Shown here piece by piece: positions 43,501 through 54,228 of a stretch of DNA of 64,000 nucleotides. The stretch's first letter is position 1; every line of letters starts with the position of its first letter. Position numbers and translations under genes: made by a program. Location: NCBI RefSeq assembly GCF_027579695.1, contig NC_083582.1:36093964-36157963 (forward strand). Reading direction: 5' to 3'. This stretch comes from Neoarius graeffei. Lineage: Eukaryota; Chordata; Actinopteri; Siluriformes; Ariidae. The notes beneath the pieces are model-generated. The model ran no database searches. It was given only the letters and a program-made list of their open reading frames with translations, and was not told the origin of the DNA.

Positions 43501-43880
43501 CACGGTGGTGTAGTGGTTAGCGCTGTCGCCTCACAGCAAGAAGGTCCGGGTTCGAGCCCCGTGGCCGGCGAGGGCCTTTCTGTGCGGAGTTTGCATGTTC
43601 TCCCCGTGTCCGCGTGGGTTTCCTCCGGGTGCTCCGGTTTCCCCCACAGTCCAAAGACATGCAGGTTAGGTTAACTGGTGACTCTAAATTGAGCGTAGGT
43701 GTGAATGTGAGTGTGAATGGTTGTCTGTGTCTATGTGTCAGCCCTGTGATGACCTGGCGACTTGTCCAGGGTGTACCCCGCCTTTCGCCCGTAGTCAGCT
43801 GGGATAGGCTCCAGCTTGCCTGCGACCCTGTTGAACAGGATAAAGCGGCTAGAGATAATGAGATGAGATGAGATGAGGTG
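43501..43880 (+). mobile_element. tRNA SINE, full length, 13-bp target duplication
   Basis: Starts at CACGGTGGTGTAGTGG, ends in the GAGAT tail. AGTGCCTTGCATC flanks it at 43488-43500 and 43881-43893. Inserted into the outermost bases of a Tc1 inverted repeat. Confidence 0.95.
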
Positions 43881-44210
43881 AGTGCCTTGCATCACTAATG
43901 ACACCCTTGAACTTTTCCACATTTTGTCGTGTTACAACCTGGAATTCAAATGAACTTAAACAAAAATATATATATATACAATATTCGAAGGTGGAGAAAT
44001 GAGCAGTTTAATTCAATAAAAATGCAGGAATGTGGTTTTGATACTTGGTAGAGCTACCTTTGCCTACTATTACAGCTGCAAATCTTCTGGAAAATACTGG
44101 TATATTGTTATTTATTCTATCCACATTCACTGAATATGAGCAATCGCACGCTCTGATTGGCTACTCTACTACTAAGCTATCAGCTTATATACTGTGAATA
44201 GAGAAAAAAA

Positions 44211-44315
44211 ATGGCGGAGCGTGTTACTGAACCAACCGAGGACGAAATAAAAACTCTACCCGAAAACACCCCCCGAAAAAAAAATACAAAAAAAAAGCAA
44301 CAAAATATGGAATAA
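44211..44315 (+). pseudogene. Short exon ORF in family C copy 3
   Basis: MAERVTEPTEDEIKTLPENT then PRKKNTKKKQQNME and a stop. One frame over, the end reads NTKKKATKYGIKVFDG directly before GTAAG, so a 1-base change in the A-rich run has broken the frame. See the finding on this family for its possible source. Confidence 0.5.
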
Positions 44316-44554
44316 AAGTATTTGATGGTAAGAAAATTTTTTGTTCTTGTTTTTCAAGAATTATTATTTTTGCATTTTTCACAAATTGCTGCTGTTATTT
44401 CGCCGGTTTATTTACATTCTAAGCGGAAATGATTTTGTTGGACGTTTTGTACAAAGTTTTTGTTTATCGAATTTACTAAAAATAAAAATAAAAATGCTCT
44501 ATTTCTTAAAATCCAGTGACTGTAGCTTGAATAAAAGAGCTATTTCACTCAATT

Positions 44555-44690
44555 TCGTCGTATATGGCTTATAGCCAACGAGGTGCTACTGTAGCCGACG
44601 AGGTGCTACATGTAGCACCTCGTCGGCTATAGTAGCACCTCATCGGCTATAAGCCATATACGACGAGATTGAGTGGAATAACTCTTAAAT
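44555..44690. repeat. Palindrome of about 130 bases
   Basis: Centre GGTGCTACATGTAGCACC. Arms extend through TAGCCGACGAGG, GCTTATAGCC and CACTCAATTTCGTCGTATATGG to their inverse copies, with only a few mismatches. It forms the outer end of family C copy 3. Confidence 0.95.
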
Positions 44691-45430
44691 ATTCTTCTTG
44701 GCAAAATTGCTTAAGAAGTGTCAGATTGGATGGAGACCATTGCTGAACAGGAATTTTTATGTCTAGCTATAGATTGACAAAGGAACACCTGCAGATTCTT
44801 GATTTTCAGCCACTCCCCAGTAACTTTGGCAGTATGCTTAGAAGTCCTGTTGGACCCTAATCTCAAGTCTCTTGCAGACTGGAACCGATTTTATTCTAGG
44901 ATTGCCCTGGATGTGGTTCCATCCATCTTGCCTTCAGCCTTGACTAGTTTCCCAGTCCCTGCTAATGAAAAGCATTCCAACAACATGATGCTAACACTAC
45001 CATGCTTCACTGTGGGAATGGCGTTCTCAGGGTGATAAGCAGTGTTGGGTTTACCCCAAACGTAGCACTTTGGGCCCAAGCCAAAATATTCGATTTTGAT
45101 CATGCTGGACTCAAGTTTGGACCTTTTTCCAGATGTTTTCTGAGTCTCCAAATGTTTTTTTTTTTTCAGTAATGGCTTTCTTCTCATCACTCTTTCACAA
45201 AGCCGAGCCTTGTGGAGTGTCAAGGCTACGGTTATCCTACCGCATGTACAGCATCTCACCGACTAGCTGTGAATCTCTCCAGCTCAGTCAGAGTTTCACT
45301 TGGCCTCTTGGTTGTTTCTCTACTGGCCTCCTGACTGACCTTTTGGTGGATGGCTTCCTTTGAGCAGAGTCATGGTTGTGCCATATTCTTTCCATTTTAC
45401 ATAATGGATTTCTTAGTGTTCCGCTGCATT

Positions 45431-47005
45431 TTTAAAGCATGTTCAAAATGTATTTTAATAAACATATTATAATTGACAGCTCTGAAAGCCGAATGTTGGC
45501 GTTTCAGTTTCTCGTGGAGAAAAAGAATCCTTACTTCCTGTTTCAGTTCAAATAAACACTCTCCTCCTGTTAGCACAAAGGCTGACATTGTACTATGTTT
45601 CTGTTATTAATTTTACTGTTTCATTTTTATCCGGCCTTGAAATGGATATGAAATCCTAAGAATTCATAGCCCCATCTAGATTAATTCCTGATGGAAACCT
45701 GTATTGATTTATCATATTTTCTTACCATGGTACCTTGTCTGAGAATCTGTGGAGTCTTTTATAATTTTGGTTCAGTTAGTCCAGGGTTTTTCGTTTTTTT
45801 GTTTGCTTGTTCCCCCCCCCCCCCCCCAGTGGTCCCAGCTTTGACATAGAATGCAACTAAATGAACATCCATAAAATGTAATATCAGGCAGTGTCAAATT
45901 TGACTTAGCCTGAGTGCCAAATTGAGTGAGGTGGTGAATAAGTAGATGATCCACGCTGTACTACAAAACGGGTGTGCATGGAAACAGTGATCTGGTGACT
46001 GGGACCATCCCATCACACACTCTTCCACTCACTGGACTGAGTACACAGGCTGTGAGGTAAGTTCCTCAATGACGGTTGAGACTCCCGGCTCTCGGCATGC
46101 GCTCAGAGCTCATGCCAATTAAAAGACACACTTCTCCCTGGGACAGAGATACTATGGAAACAGTGGTCGTGCTGGCCTGTGATGTGGGCCAGGCCGCTCC
46201 CCACGCCTACGAACAGATGACTCCTCATGGCCTTGCTCACTGTCTGTCTGCCTTCTTTCCGCTGAGCTCTGTGATGAAGTGTTCTGCTTGGCCTGGATTT
46301 GTTTTTTGCCTTTTTTTTTTTCCTGACGCATGCTTATCCTGAAACAACGGAGGAACATTTTTTTTTCCTTCTTCTTCTTTCTTCCCCAAGCTTTAGATCA
46401 GGGTGTACGGTATGTGTCTAACTGGATGTGTGTGGTCGGAATATTATTTATAAGCCCATGCAAACTTTGCTTGCGTGAAGCTTGTTTTTTTTTTTTTTCC
46501 CTCTGCTTGGCCAAATGATCTGTGATGCCCTAATCGTATGCTTCATCACTCACAGTTGTGCTCTCATATAAACAATACCAGTGTGAAATATGAAAGTCAC
46601 GTTCGGGGTTAACGACTGTGTTTTAATCTGAAAGCAGTGTCATGTCAGCTTCTTTTAACAGAGGAAATACAGAGTGGGCTGTAGGTTAACTCCTTTACGA
46701 CTGAAACGCCAACCCCCTCAGTCGAAAGCAACGTGAATGAAAGAAAGCCAGTACATGAGGCTAAAAATAGGAAGGAATGTGCTGCTAAATCATGAGGATC
46801 TTGAGATTAGAGGCTTTTTGGCTTTGTAGCGTTGTTCCTATAGGACCTCTTAAAGGAATGGAGACGCAGCCAATGATGAAGCAATGATCAGGTCACCGTG
46901 TACGCTACCATCTGTATGGAATAAGGGATTTTTCCATATTAGGAAGGCTGTATTGGATCACAAGAAGCCTGATTTATTTACATATATCGAATAATGTATT
47001 TCTTA
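45431..47005. other. Intron sequence, nothing recognised
   Basis: A C run of about 17 at 45812-45828 and T runs near 46310-46350 and 46486-46500. No coding signal seen. Confidence 0.5.
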
Positions 47006-47672
47006 TGCCGTTTTTCCACTACAAACGCGGCTGAGTTGGGCTGAGCCGTGCCGTGCTGAGTCGAGCTGAATGGGGCTGTTGAAGTTGCATTTCGACTACA
47101 ACCGCGCTGAACCGTGCTGGCTGGAAGTGGGTGGACACATTGGGTGGAGTTAGCGAAAGTGGGTGGACGTCACGTGATGTCGTTAGGCGGCGCAAACAGT
47201 GACATCAGTGATCTTTTAAGCGGTAGTCTCATGACCCGGATAGTAAACAATAAACATGGAGGACATGGAGTCGTTAGTGTTGCTGGTCTTGGTGCTGTGG
47301 CTTGTTGTCACCGACAACGCCAACAGATACTGGCAAGAGCATATAGATGAGGCGAGGCGCATAAGGCTTCAGAAATTCTCGTAATTCGTAATTCTTCTTC
47401 TTCCGGGTTTACAGATCCCAGCGTGCTCGCGGGGCGTGTGTGGGTGTGTGAGGACACTCCTCCTCACCAATCAGTGCACAGGGGAGTGTCTCTTCACGCC
47501 CCTCGCCTCACTCGGCTCGGTTTGGCTCGCTTCAGCCCCACTCCAAAACCGTGCGAGTTTTGGGTGCTAAGCAGGGCTGAAGCGACCTGAGTCGTGCTGC
47601 TCTGAGAACCGCGAGCCGTGTCGGGCTGAAGTGAGCTGAAGTGAGCTGAAAAAGGGTAGTGGAAAAGGGCCA
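47006..47672 (+). mobile_element. Harbinger-like MITE family H, copy 3, clean TTA duplication
   Basis: Opposite orientation to copies 1 and 2. Ends TGCCGTTTTTCCACTAC and GTAGTGGAAAAGGGCCA; TTA at 47003-47005 and 47673-47675. This copy best supports the PIF/Harbinger assignment. Confidence 0.88.
47256..47384 (+). pseudogene. Conserved 42-aa ORF in family H copy 3
   Basis: MEDMESLVLLVLVLWLVVTD, then NANRYWQEHIDEARRIRLQK, FS and TAA. The start has an AACATGG context. Together with copies 1 and 2 this is three of three with the frame kept. A TTTACAG acceptor-like word follows downstream at about 47412. Confidence 0.6.
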
Positions 47673-48190
47673 TTAGCCATATGAGTCATGAACACCGAGT
47701 AGTATGGTTTTGTAGTTATGATTACTCAGACTGAAAGTGACAAACCTGTTTCAAAAATAAAAGAGGTCCTTATCTCAATGTGAATCATTCATCTTCAAAA
47801 TGTCAAAGAAACCTTCTAGCACATGGGGAAAACATGAGAAACGTCACACAGACGAGGATCAAACCAGGCTGTGAGGCAAGAAACCTCTGCTTCGACACGG
47901 TTCTGCCTGAGATGAATCATCATCCTGTTATCATCATGTTAAAGGTTTATCTAAAAAGCTCCAAGGTTTTGGAACAGATCAGCTCAGAAGAGCCCCTAAA
48001 CTGTAATTCAGATGATTGAACCAGAAGTGTAAGAGAAGTTCAGGTTTCAGGCATGTGTTTTCATATTCTCGTTAAGAAGAGGCATCAAATGTGTTGTCAT
48101 GCATACAGTATGTTCCCTCCTGATTACACTGACATTTATGGAGTCTTCTGAGATGTATTTTCTTGCGCCTAAGGAATTCTCTTCTATTCC
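47673..48190. other. Intron sequence, nothing recognised
   Basis: No repeat or coding signal that I can support. Confidence 0.5.
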
Positions 48191-48776
48191 ATGTACTCAC
48201 CAGCCACTTTATTAGGAACACCCACCTGCTGTTTGATGCAGCTCTCTCTAATCAGCCGATCCCTTGACAGCAGCACAGTGCATTAAAATCATGCAGATAC
48301 AAATCAAGCGCTTCAGTTAGTGCTCACTTTTTCAAACATCAGAATGTGAACAACTGTGATCTCAAAGTGTGACTTTCACTGTGGCGTGGGTGTTGGTTTG
48401 AGCCAGCTGGGCTGGTTTGCGTATTTCAGAAACTGCTGATCTCCTGGGGTTTTCGCACACAGCAGCCTCTAGAGTTTACACAGAATGGTGCGAGAAACAA
48501 AAAACATTGAGTGACAGTTCTGTGGGTGGAAACATGTTGTTGATAAAAGAGGTCAGAGGAAAATGACCAGATTGGTTCGAGCTAGCCTGGGAAATCCCAT
48601 GCTGCTTTGCATAATCGTTCCGATCTGAAAAGACAGCATGGAAACTATGGTCTAAAGGCTCGCCTGAGTTAGGGAGCCAATCAGAGAGTGGGGAGGGGTG
48701 GAAAGACGGTGACGCGTACTACTCGACAAACGGAAGCTTGTAGTTTATTTGGGACTGTTTACGGATCACGTTTAAC

Positions 48777-48920
48777 ATGGCGGCGAGCGATACGAACCAA
48801 ACTTTCGATCAAGCTTTAGACACTGTTCTGAATAGTTTAGAGCGAAAGTTTGTTTTAAAAAAAGAACAGCGTTTGGCGTTACAGTCTTTCTTCGCCTCTT
48901 CGTCTTCTTCGTCGCTCTAA
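48777..48920 (+). pseudogene. 47-aa ORF resembling the start of a RecQ-like helicase
   Basis: MAASDTNQTFDQALDTVLNS, LERKFVLKKEQRLALQSFF, a serine run, stop. FVLKKEQRLALQSF has the form of the Q-motif region just before the Walker A box in RecQ-type DEAD helicases that are widespread in fish genomes. The helicase core is absent. ATG context AACATGG. The similarity is from memory. Confidence 0.4.
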
Positions 48921-49064
48921 CTACGTCACCGGGTACAACTGCCATGATTGGCCATGGGCTACGTATACGTCAAATGATAGACATTCGCAACGTCCAATAA
49001 ACGGCCGTTGACAATCGTAAACCACACCTCCCCTACGAGAAATTCAATAGGCGGATTCCAGACC

Positions 49065-49320
49065 GTGGGTTTCCTCCGGGTGCTCCGGTTTCCCCCACAG
49101 TCCAAAGACATGCAGGTTAGGTTAACTGGTGACTCTAAATTGACCGTAGGTGTGAATGTGAGTGTGAATGGTTGTCTGTGTCTATGTGTCAGCCCTGTGA
49201 TGACCTGGCGACTTGTCCAGGGTGTACCCCGCCTTTCGCCCATAGTCAGCTGGGATAGGCTCCAGCTTGCCTGCGACCCTGTAGAAGGATAAAGCGGCTA
49301 GAGATAATGAGATGAGATGA
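49065..49320 (+). mobile_element. tRNA SINE, 5'-truncated, with target duplication
   Basis: Starts inside the core at GTGGGTTTCCTCCGGG, so the whole tRNA head is missing, and ends in the GAGAT tail. GATTCCAGACC flanks it at 49054-49064 and 49321-49331. This is the signature of LINE-type target-primed insertion cut short. Confidence 0.95.
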
Positions 49321-49542
49321 GATTCCAGACCATATTTCACTTGTGATATGGTCTGGTGTTAACCAGACTAGGTTCGAGCTGCTGCCAGGAAGGATATAGC
49401 AACGCTTTACAACCGTGATGAGCAGAAAAGCATCTCAGCATGCAACAGCAGAAGACCGCTCCATTGGTATCCACTCCTGCCAGCCAAGAACAGGAATCTT
49501 AGAATCAAGAACAAGTTCCTATTAAAGTGGCCAGCGAGTGTA

Positions 49543-50125
49543 TTTTAGAAGGCCTTCAGGACCTCCATGTTTTTTGTTTTTTTTTCTAGCTTAACCAACA
49601 CATCATCATTTGGGATACATGAACATTGTGCATTTGTGAAACTTGTCTTTGAGCTCCTGCACCCTGTGTACTTTGAATCTGATGAAAATATTAAGTGTTA
49701 ACCCACCCAAAAGGCTCAGCTGAATCAATAGACAGGAACAATTTTTTTCTTTTTTTTGGGGGTGGACATGTTTCATAACAACAGCCAAGAGCTGTTTATG
49801 TGAATTAAGCTCCTGACCGAGTCTGGTTCTGGAACCAAGGGTGGCGCAGGAACAGCTGCTGTCAGTGGGACTACGGCAGGAAGCAGGTGCCAGAGCAGAG
49901 CTAGCATGGCAGTCTGTTCTCACACTTAGCTCAGCTGGAGCATTAAATATTACAATGTGGGAGATTTTATAGCTCCTTCCAAAATCTGATCATCACAGTG
50001 AGCTGAGGTTCATATGTAGCTGTGGCTGTAGATGTGTCTGTATCTGATTCTTGGTTAGCTTAGAAGCATTGAGTGGAGTGTTTTGTTTGTTTGTTTGTTT
50101 TTTTTTAAATCATATTCCTTGCCGG
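49543..50125. other. Intron sequence, nothing recognised
   Basis: T runs near 49575, 49745 and 50100. No coding signal. Confidence 0.5.
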
Positions 50126-50502
50126 GCGGCACGGTGGTGTAGTGGTTAGCGCTGTCGCCTCACAGCAAGACGGTCCGGGTTCGAGCCCCGTGGCCGGCGA
50201 GGGCCTTTCTGTGCGGAGTTTGCATGTTCTCCCCGTGTCCGCGTGGGTTTCCTCCGGGTGCTCCGGTTTCCCCCACAGTCCAAAGACATGCAGGTTAGGT
50301 TAACTGGTGACTCTAAATTGACCGTAGGTGTGAATGTGAGTGTGAATGGTTGTCTGTGTCTATGTGTCAGCCCTGTGATGACCTGGCGACTTGTCCAGGG
50401 TGTACCCCGCCTTTCGCCCGTAGTCAGCTGAGATAGGCTCCAGCTTGCCTGCGACCCTGTAGAACAGGATAAAGCGGCTAGAGATAATGAGATGAGATGA
50501 GA
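50126..50502 (+). mobile_element. tRNA SINE, full length
   Basis: GGGCGGCACGGTGGTGTAGT head through GAGATGAGATGAGAT tail, no large deletion. I could not find a clear target-site duplication. Confidence 0.93.
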
Positions 50503-51052
50503 TGGCCCATTCTATAATTGCGGGTGCATTTCAAGTGTTGACTCTGTTAGTCATCGTCGTCAACTCTGTTCTTGTTAAACTGGGCAATCCATTAACCAAA
50601 GTCGGTGATAACGGAGTTGAGATTCCCCACCATTTTGTGTCTTAACTCCTACATGCTAACCTCAAACTAGCTACCACATGGCATGTATAAAAACAGAATT
50701 TTATGGATTTTAATCAAATGACTGTTTGTTTAAAAAAAAAAACAGGGAGAGATTCACTCCAATATCACAATAACAGATTTGACGACTCACTAATCTACTG
50801 TTGGTGTATCCTCAACATTTTGTTCAAATTAATGAGAGAAGAAACATCACATAACACTACCTTTCTGAAGTTTCCCAACACAGGAAGTGACATCTCTCGG
50901 TGGAGGTGTCACGCGCATTATTAAAAGTCTTTGTGGATTCTAGGCGGTTTTATAACAGAGTTGACAAGAACCTTGGGACAGATATATATATATATATATA
51001 TTTTTTTTTTATAACTGAAATTTCACATAATACAGAAAATAGACTTTCTATG
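50503..51052. other. Intron sequence with a short (TA)n tract
   Basis: (TA)10 at 50982-51001 followed by a T run. Nothing else recognised. Confidence 0.5.
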
Positions 51053-51063
51053 CAGTTGATTTT

Positions 51064-51439
51064 CATCTCATCTCATTATCTCTAGCCGCTTTATCCTGTT
51101 CTACAGGGTCGCAGGCAAGCTGGAGCCTATCCCAGCTGACTACGGGCGAAAGGCGGGGTACACCCTGGACAAGTCGCCAGGTCATCACAGGGCTGACACA
51201 TAGACACAGACAACCATTCACACTCACATTCACACCTACGGTCAATTTAGAGTCACCAGTTAACCTAACCTGCATGTCTTTGGACTGTGGGGGAAACCGG
51301 AGCACCCGGAGGAAACCCACGCGGACACGGAGAGAACATGCAAACTCCGCACAGAAAGGCCCTCGCCGGCCACGGGGCTCGAACCCGGACCTTCTTGCTG
51401 TGAGGCGACAGCGCTAACCACTACACCACCGTGCCGCCA
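51064..51439 (-). mobile_element. tRNA SINE, minus strand, 11-bp target duplication
   Basis: CATCTCATCTCATTATCTC tail at left, full head at right. CAGTTGATTTT flanks it at 51053-51063 and 51440-51450. Near-identical to the copies at 36.1 and 50.1 kb. Confidence 0.95.
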
Positions 51440-51450
51440 CAGTTGATTTT

Positions 51451-53215
51451 ATAACAGTTAATAGAATGAGCTGAATCACTTCATGTTTATTCAAGTTGAA
51501 CGTATGAATGAAGACAGCCAATAGTGTGTGTGTGTGTGGGGGGGGAGTCATTTAGTTAACGTTTTATGGATAAATTGGGTCTAAAATGTACATCAAGCAT
51601 TGCTGTTGGTGAAAGTTTGCAAATTATGACATTATCGTTCAAAACTGATTCAATAAAGATTTCTTTTGTGGTTTATCTCAGAGATGCAAAATGTACCCCG
51701 AATTCTAGAATGACCCATATACATTATAACTGTGTACAATTTGACTGTCAGTTTATAACATGCAAACTTAGAGATTAGATGATTTTTTTTTCCTGCTGCC
51801 ATGTATTGCAGCTAGGCAAATTTGTTAAAATCATAAAATACACAATAACAGTATGTTATGTGGTGTAACGTTGTAAAACACTGTGGCCGCATTAGCCCTG
51901 CATAGCGTGTGTGTGGTCTGATTGAAAGTGCCGCTCACATGGGCATGGCGCTGCCAAAATCAGCAGTGACATCAGACTGGAACGGCGTTCACAATAGAGT
52001 TTGATACTGAGCCAGAGTCATCTGTTAAAATTTGCCACCGAGGCAGTACTGGCCTTTACACTCTTAATTGCTAATGAAGGATAAAAGATGTGCAGAAGCA
52101 TGACTCCAATCTATCACCCAAACGTGACGTCTTCAGACAGCGATTACGTCTTGGGCTCAGAAACCTGAGGTTTTGTGGCTCATAGTGAAAACATTACAAG
52201 AGGAAAATAAGAGTGCTGTTATGTTATGTAAAAATCACCTCTTTCACTGCTCGGGTCATGTACTCCAATCTGGAAGTTGGCCTGTTCTGTTGATTGTGCA
52301 AATGTCTGGATGTTAATAGAGCACACGTACGTCGCTTTTATTGAGGATGTGAGTGAACATGCAAGTCAGCTAGGAGGACATAAACCCCACCGCTTCTCTG
52401 ACTTTCCTCTTCTGATTGCTGTGGGTGACTTTCTACTCCATTTGTAATGCTGAAAAAATTCAGAGGTATTTTTTTTTCTTTTCTCCCACCCTCTAATAAA
52501 TCCCTAGTTTCCAGAAAGGAACTGAGCAGTTTGGCTTTTTTTACTGTAAATGTTTCAGCTCGGATTGTTTTAATTGGAGGACGCTTCCCTCTTTCAGCTG
52601 GACATGTGTTATTGGGTGATGTCGAGCCACAGCACTGCAGGCCTGGCAGCTTTCAGCCGCACAGTGGCGTGACAAAGAGAGTGATGTTTTTTTTTTCTTT
52701 GACTTTTTCAAAAACCGCTAGAACGAGCACTAGGCACATGTGTAAAATGCCCCAAGAATTTATTAACATGTCATCTGTTTAAATGATGATCTACCTCTGT
52801 TAGGAATGAAAAAATTAAGTTTGTCGAGGGGAAAAAAACAACAGGCACTATGCAAGATGTTTGTTTCAATAATTTTGATGGAGATTGCTTCAAATATTTC
52901 TTGCCCTTTGGAAAAATGTCCAGTCCATTTAGATGTAATGACTACCTGTGTGAATCAGAGATGCCAGTGGAATGCAGGTTTCCTTTTTCTCAGCTCGTGA
53001 TGGGAAAATGGTGGCTCGCTATTAATCACCTCTGAAGTGGCCGTACTCTTGACTTTTTAATTCAAGTCAAGTGGTTGGAATGCGAAGCCATATGCCAAGC
53101 AGAACATGCGTCTTTCACGCTTGCCAGTATGAGCAGATGAAAAGGGCAAGCCATTGGTGCAGCAGGACAGACTTTTAAAACTGAGCTCCATTTTAATAAT
53201 GCCCAACATATTCCA
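51451..53215. other. Intron sequence, nothing recognised
   Basis: A TG/G run at 51522-51546. No coding or repeat signal that I can support. Confidence 0.5.
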
Positions 53216-53551
53216 AGCACTTTTCATTACATTAATGGCATTTAGCAGATGCTCTTACCGAGAGCTACAAACAACAAACCCAGAGCAGCCTGGAGAGCAG
53301 TTGGGGGTTAGGTGCCTTGCTCAAAGGCACTTCAGCCATTCCTGCTGGTCCAGGGAATCAAACCGGCACCCTTTTGGTCCCAAAGCTGCTTCTCTAACCA
53401 TTAGGCCAAATAAAAAAAATAATGTGTTTCCGGTAACCCAACCGATCGAGAATTTCCGCGTCGAAATTGCCGACCGTAAAGTTTTTATTACAAATTTCCC
53501 TCGATATTTTAGTGTAAGCGGCGTTAGTTTGTCATAATTTTTTGTTTCAAC

Positions 53552-54228
53552 TAGTGCTGTCAAGTGATTAAAATATTTAATCGCGATTAATGTCGCGACT
53601 GTCATAGTTAACTCACGATTAATCGCAATTTAATCGCACATTTTTGTCACATGAAAAACCATTGTAATTCTCTTATCAGCATAAAAAAGTGAATGGGCTT
53701 GCTCACCGTTCGAACTACGGGGGTACACGGGGGATCCGAGATCCCCTGAAACAGACACGAGATCCCTTGAAAACATGATTTGGGAAATGTTGGGGGGTCT
53801 CTAAAATATTGGCAAAATGATGTTTATTGACATAGCAATCGTGTGTAACGGGAAGCATTTGCATATCCGAAGTGAGCACGCGATGGAGATCCGCGCTCTG
53901 AGACAAGCGCAAGCACCCCCCCCAAGGGAAAAAAAAGGGACCTCCCGAAAATATCGGCATAGTTCGAACACTGGTTGTACCAATGTTTTTTTTTTTTTTT
54001 ATTATTGCAGAGCATAACACGTCTTGTCACAGCCACTGCAAAGTGGGGCTGGAGCCGCCGATGGGAAAACGATCGGAGCACCGTGGCTCTTCGGGGGAGG
54101 GCAGAGGACTCTGGCTGTGCGGGGCGTGGCATCATGTCACAGAGCGTTAATCTCGCGATAAAAAAATCATCGCCGTTAAAATTGAGTCAAGTTAACGCGT
54201 TAATAACGCGACATTTTTGACAGCACTA
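53552..54228. mobile_element. hAT-type MITE nested in the 53.4 kb element
   Basis: Ends TAGTGCTGTCAAGTGATTAA and, from the right, TAGTGCTGTCAAAAATGTCG; GTTTCAAC duplicated at 53544-53551 and 54229-54236. Subterminal DNA is rich in ATTAATCGC/GCGATTAA words. About 300 bases of non-matching DNA sit in its middle (see next). Confidence 0.9.
53705..53975. repeat. Possible further insertion inside the hAT MITE
   Basis: CGTTCGAACTACGG at the left and GGCATAGTTCGAACAC at the right form a short inverted pair, enclosing CACGGGGGATCCGAGATCCC. It could be a third-level insertion, but no target duplication is clear. Confidence 0.35.

Larger units (their letters stand above)
44113..44693 (+). mobile_element. 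Foldback element family C, copy 3 (least interrupted)
   Basis: Best copy for structure: TTCTATCCACATTCACTGAA end, GAGCAATCGCACGCTCTGAT, exon ORF, TATTTGATGGTAAG, TTTCGCCGGTTTATTTACAT, AAAATCCAGTGACTGTAG end, then a large palindrome. It provides the empty site for the Tc1-like insertion in copy 1. Confidence 0.8.
44040..45260 (-). pseudogene. Tc1-like transposase pseudogene
   Basis: On the minus strand: [20 protein letters not shown], then a scrambled segment, [60 protein letters not shown]. These match the loop between the first and second catalytic Asp of Tc1 transposases. The WSDET box is lost and frames shift. Interrupted by the foldback element at 44.1-44.7 kb. Confidence 0.75.
43487..45430 (-). 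mobile_element. Decayed Tc1-like transposon, interrupted twice
   Basis: Left end AGTGCCTTGCATC and, after a SINE, ACCCTTGAACTTTTCCACAT and GTGTTACAACCTGGAATT, typical of a Tc1 inverted repeat. The reversed transposase follows from about 44040 to 45400, split by family C copy 3. The right end is not found. Confidence 0.75.
48583..49370 (+). mobile_element. Non-autonomous element with 9-bp duplication and helicase-like exon
   Basis: Ends TAGCCTGGGAAATCCC and ...GGTGTTAACCAGACTA; GGTTCGAGC is duplicated exactly (48574-48582 and 49371-49379). A 9-bp duplication is usual for Mutator-like elements. The short TAGYCTGG ends fit no family I can name with certainty. It carries a 47-aa ORF and a later SINE. 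Confidence 0.65.
48196..49540 (+). mobile_element. Tc1/IS630-type element, split by a nested insertion
   Basis: Ends CTCACCAGCCACTTTATTAG and, from the right, CACTCGCTGGCCACTTTAAT, with TA at both sides (48194-48195, 49541-49542). The inside has pieces of a transposase gene: RLVRA before the insertion and YNRDEQKSISACNSRR after it. Large internal deletions; non-functional. Confidence 0.75.
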
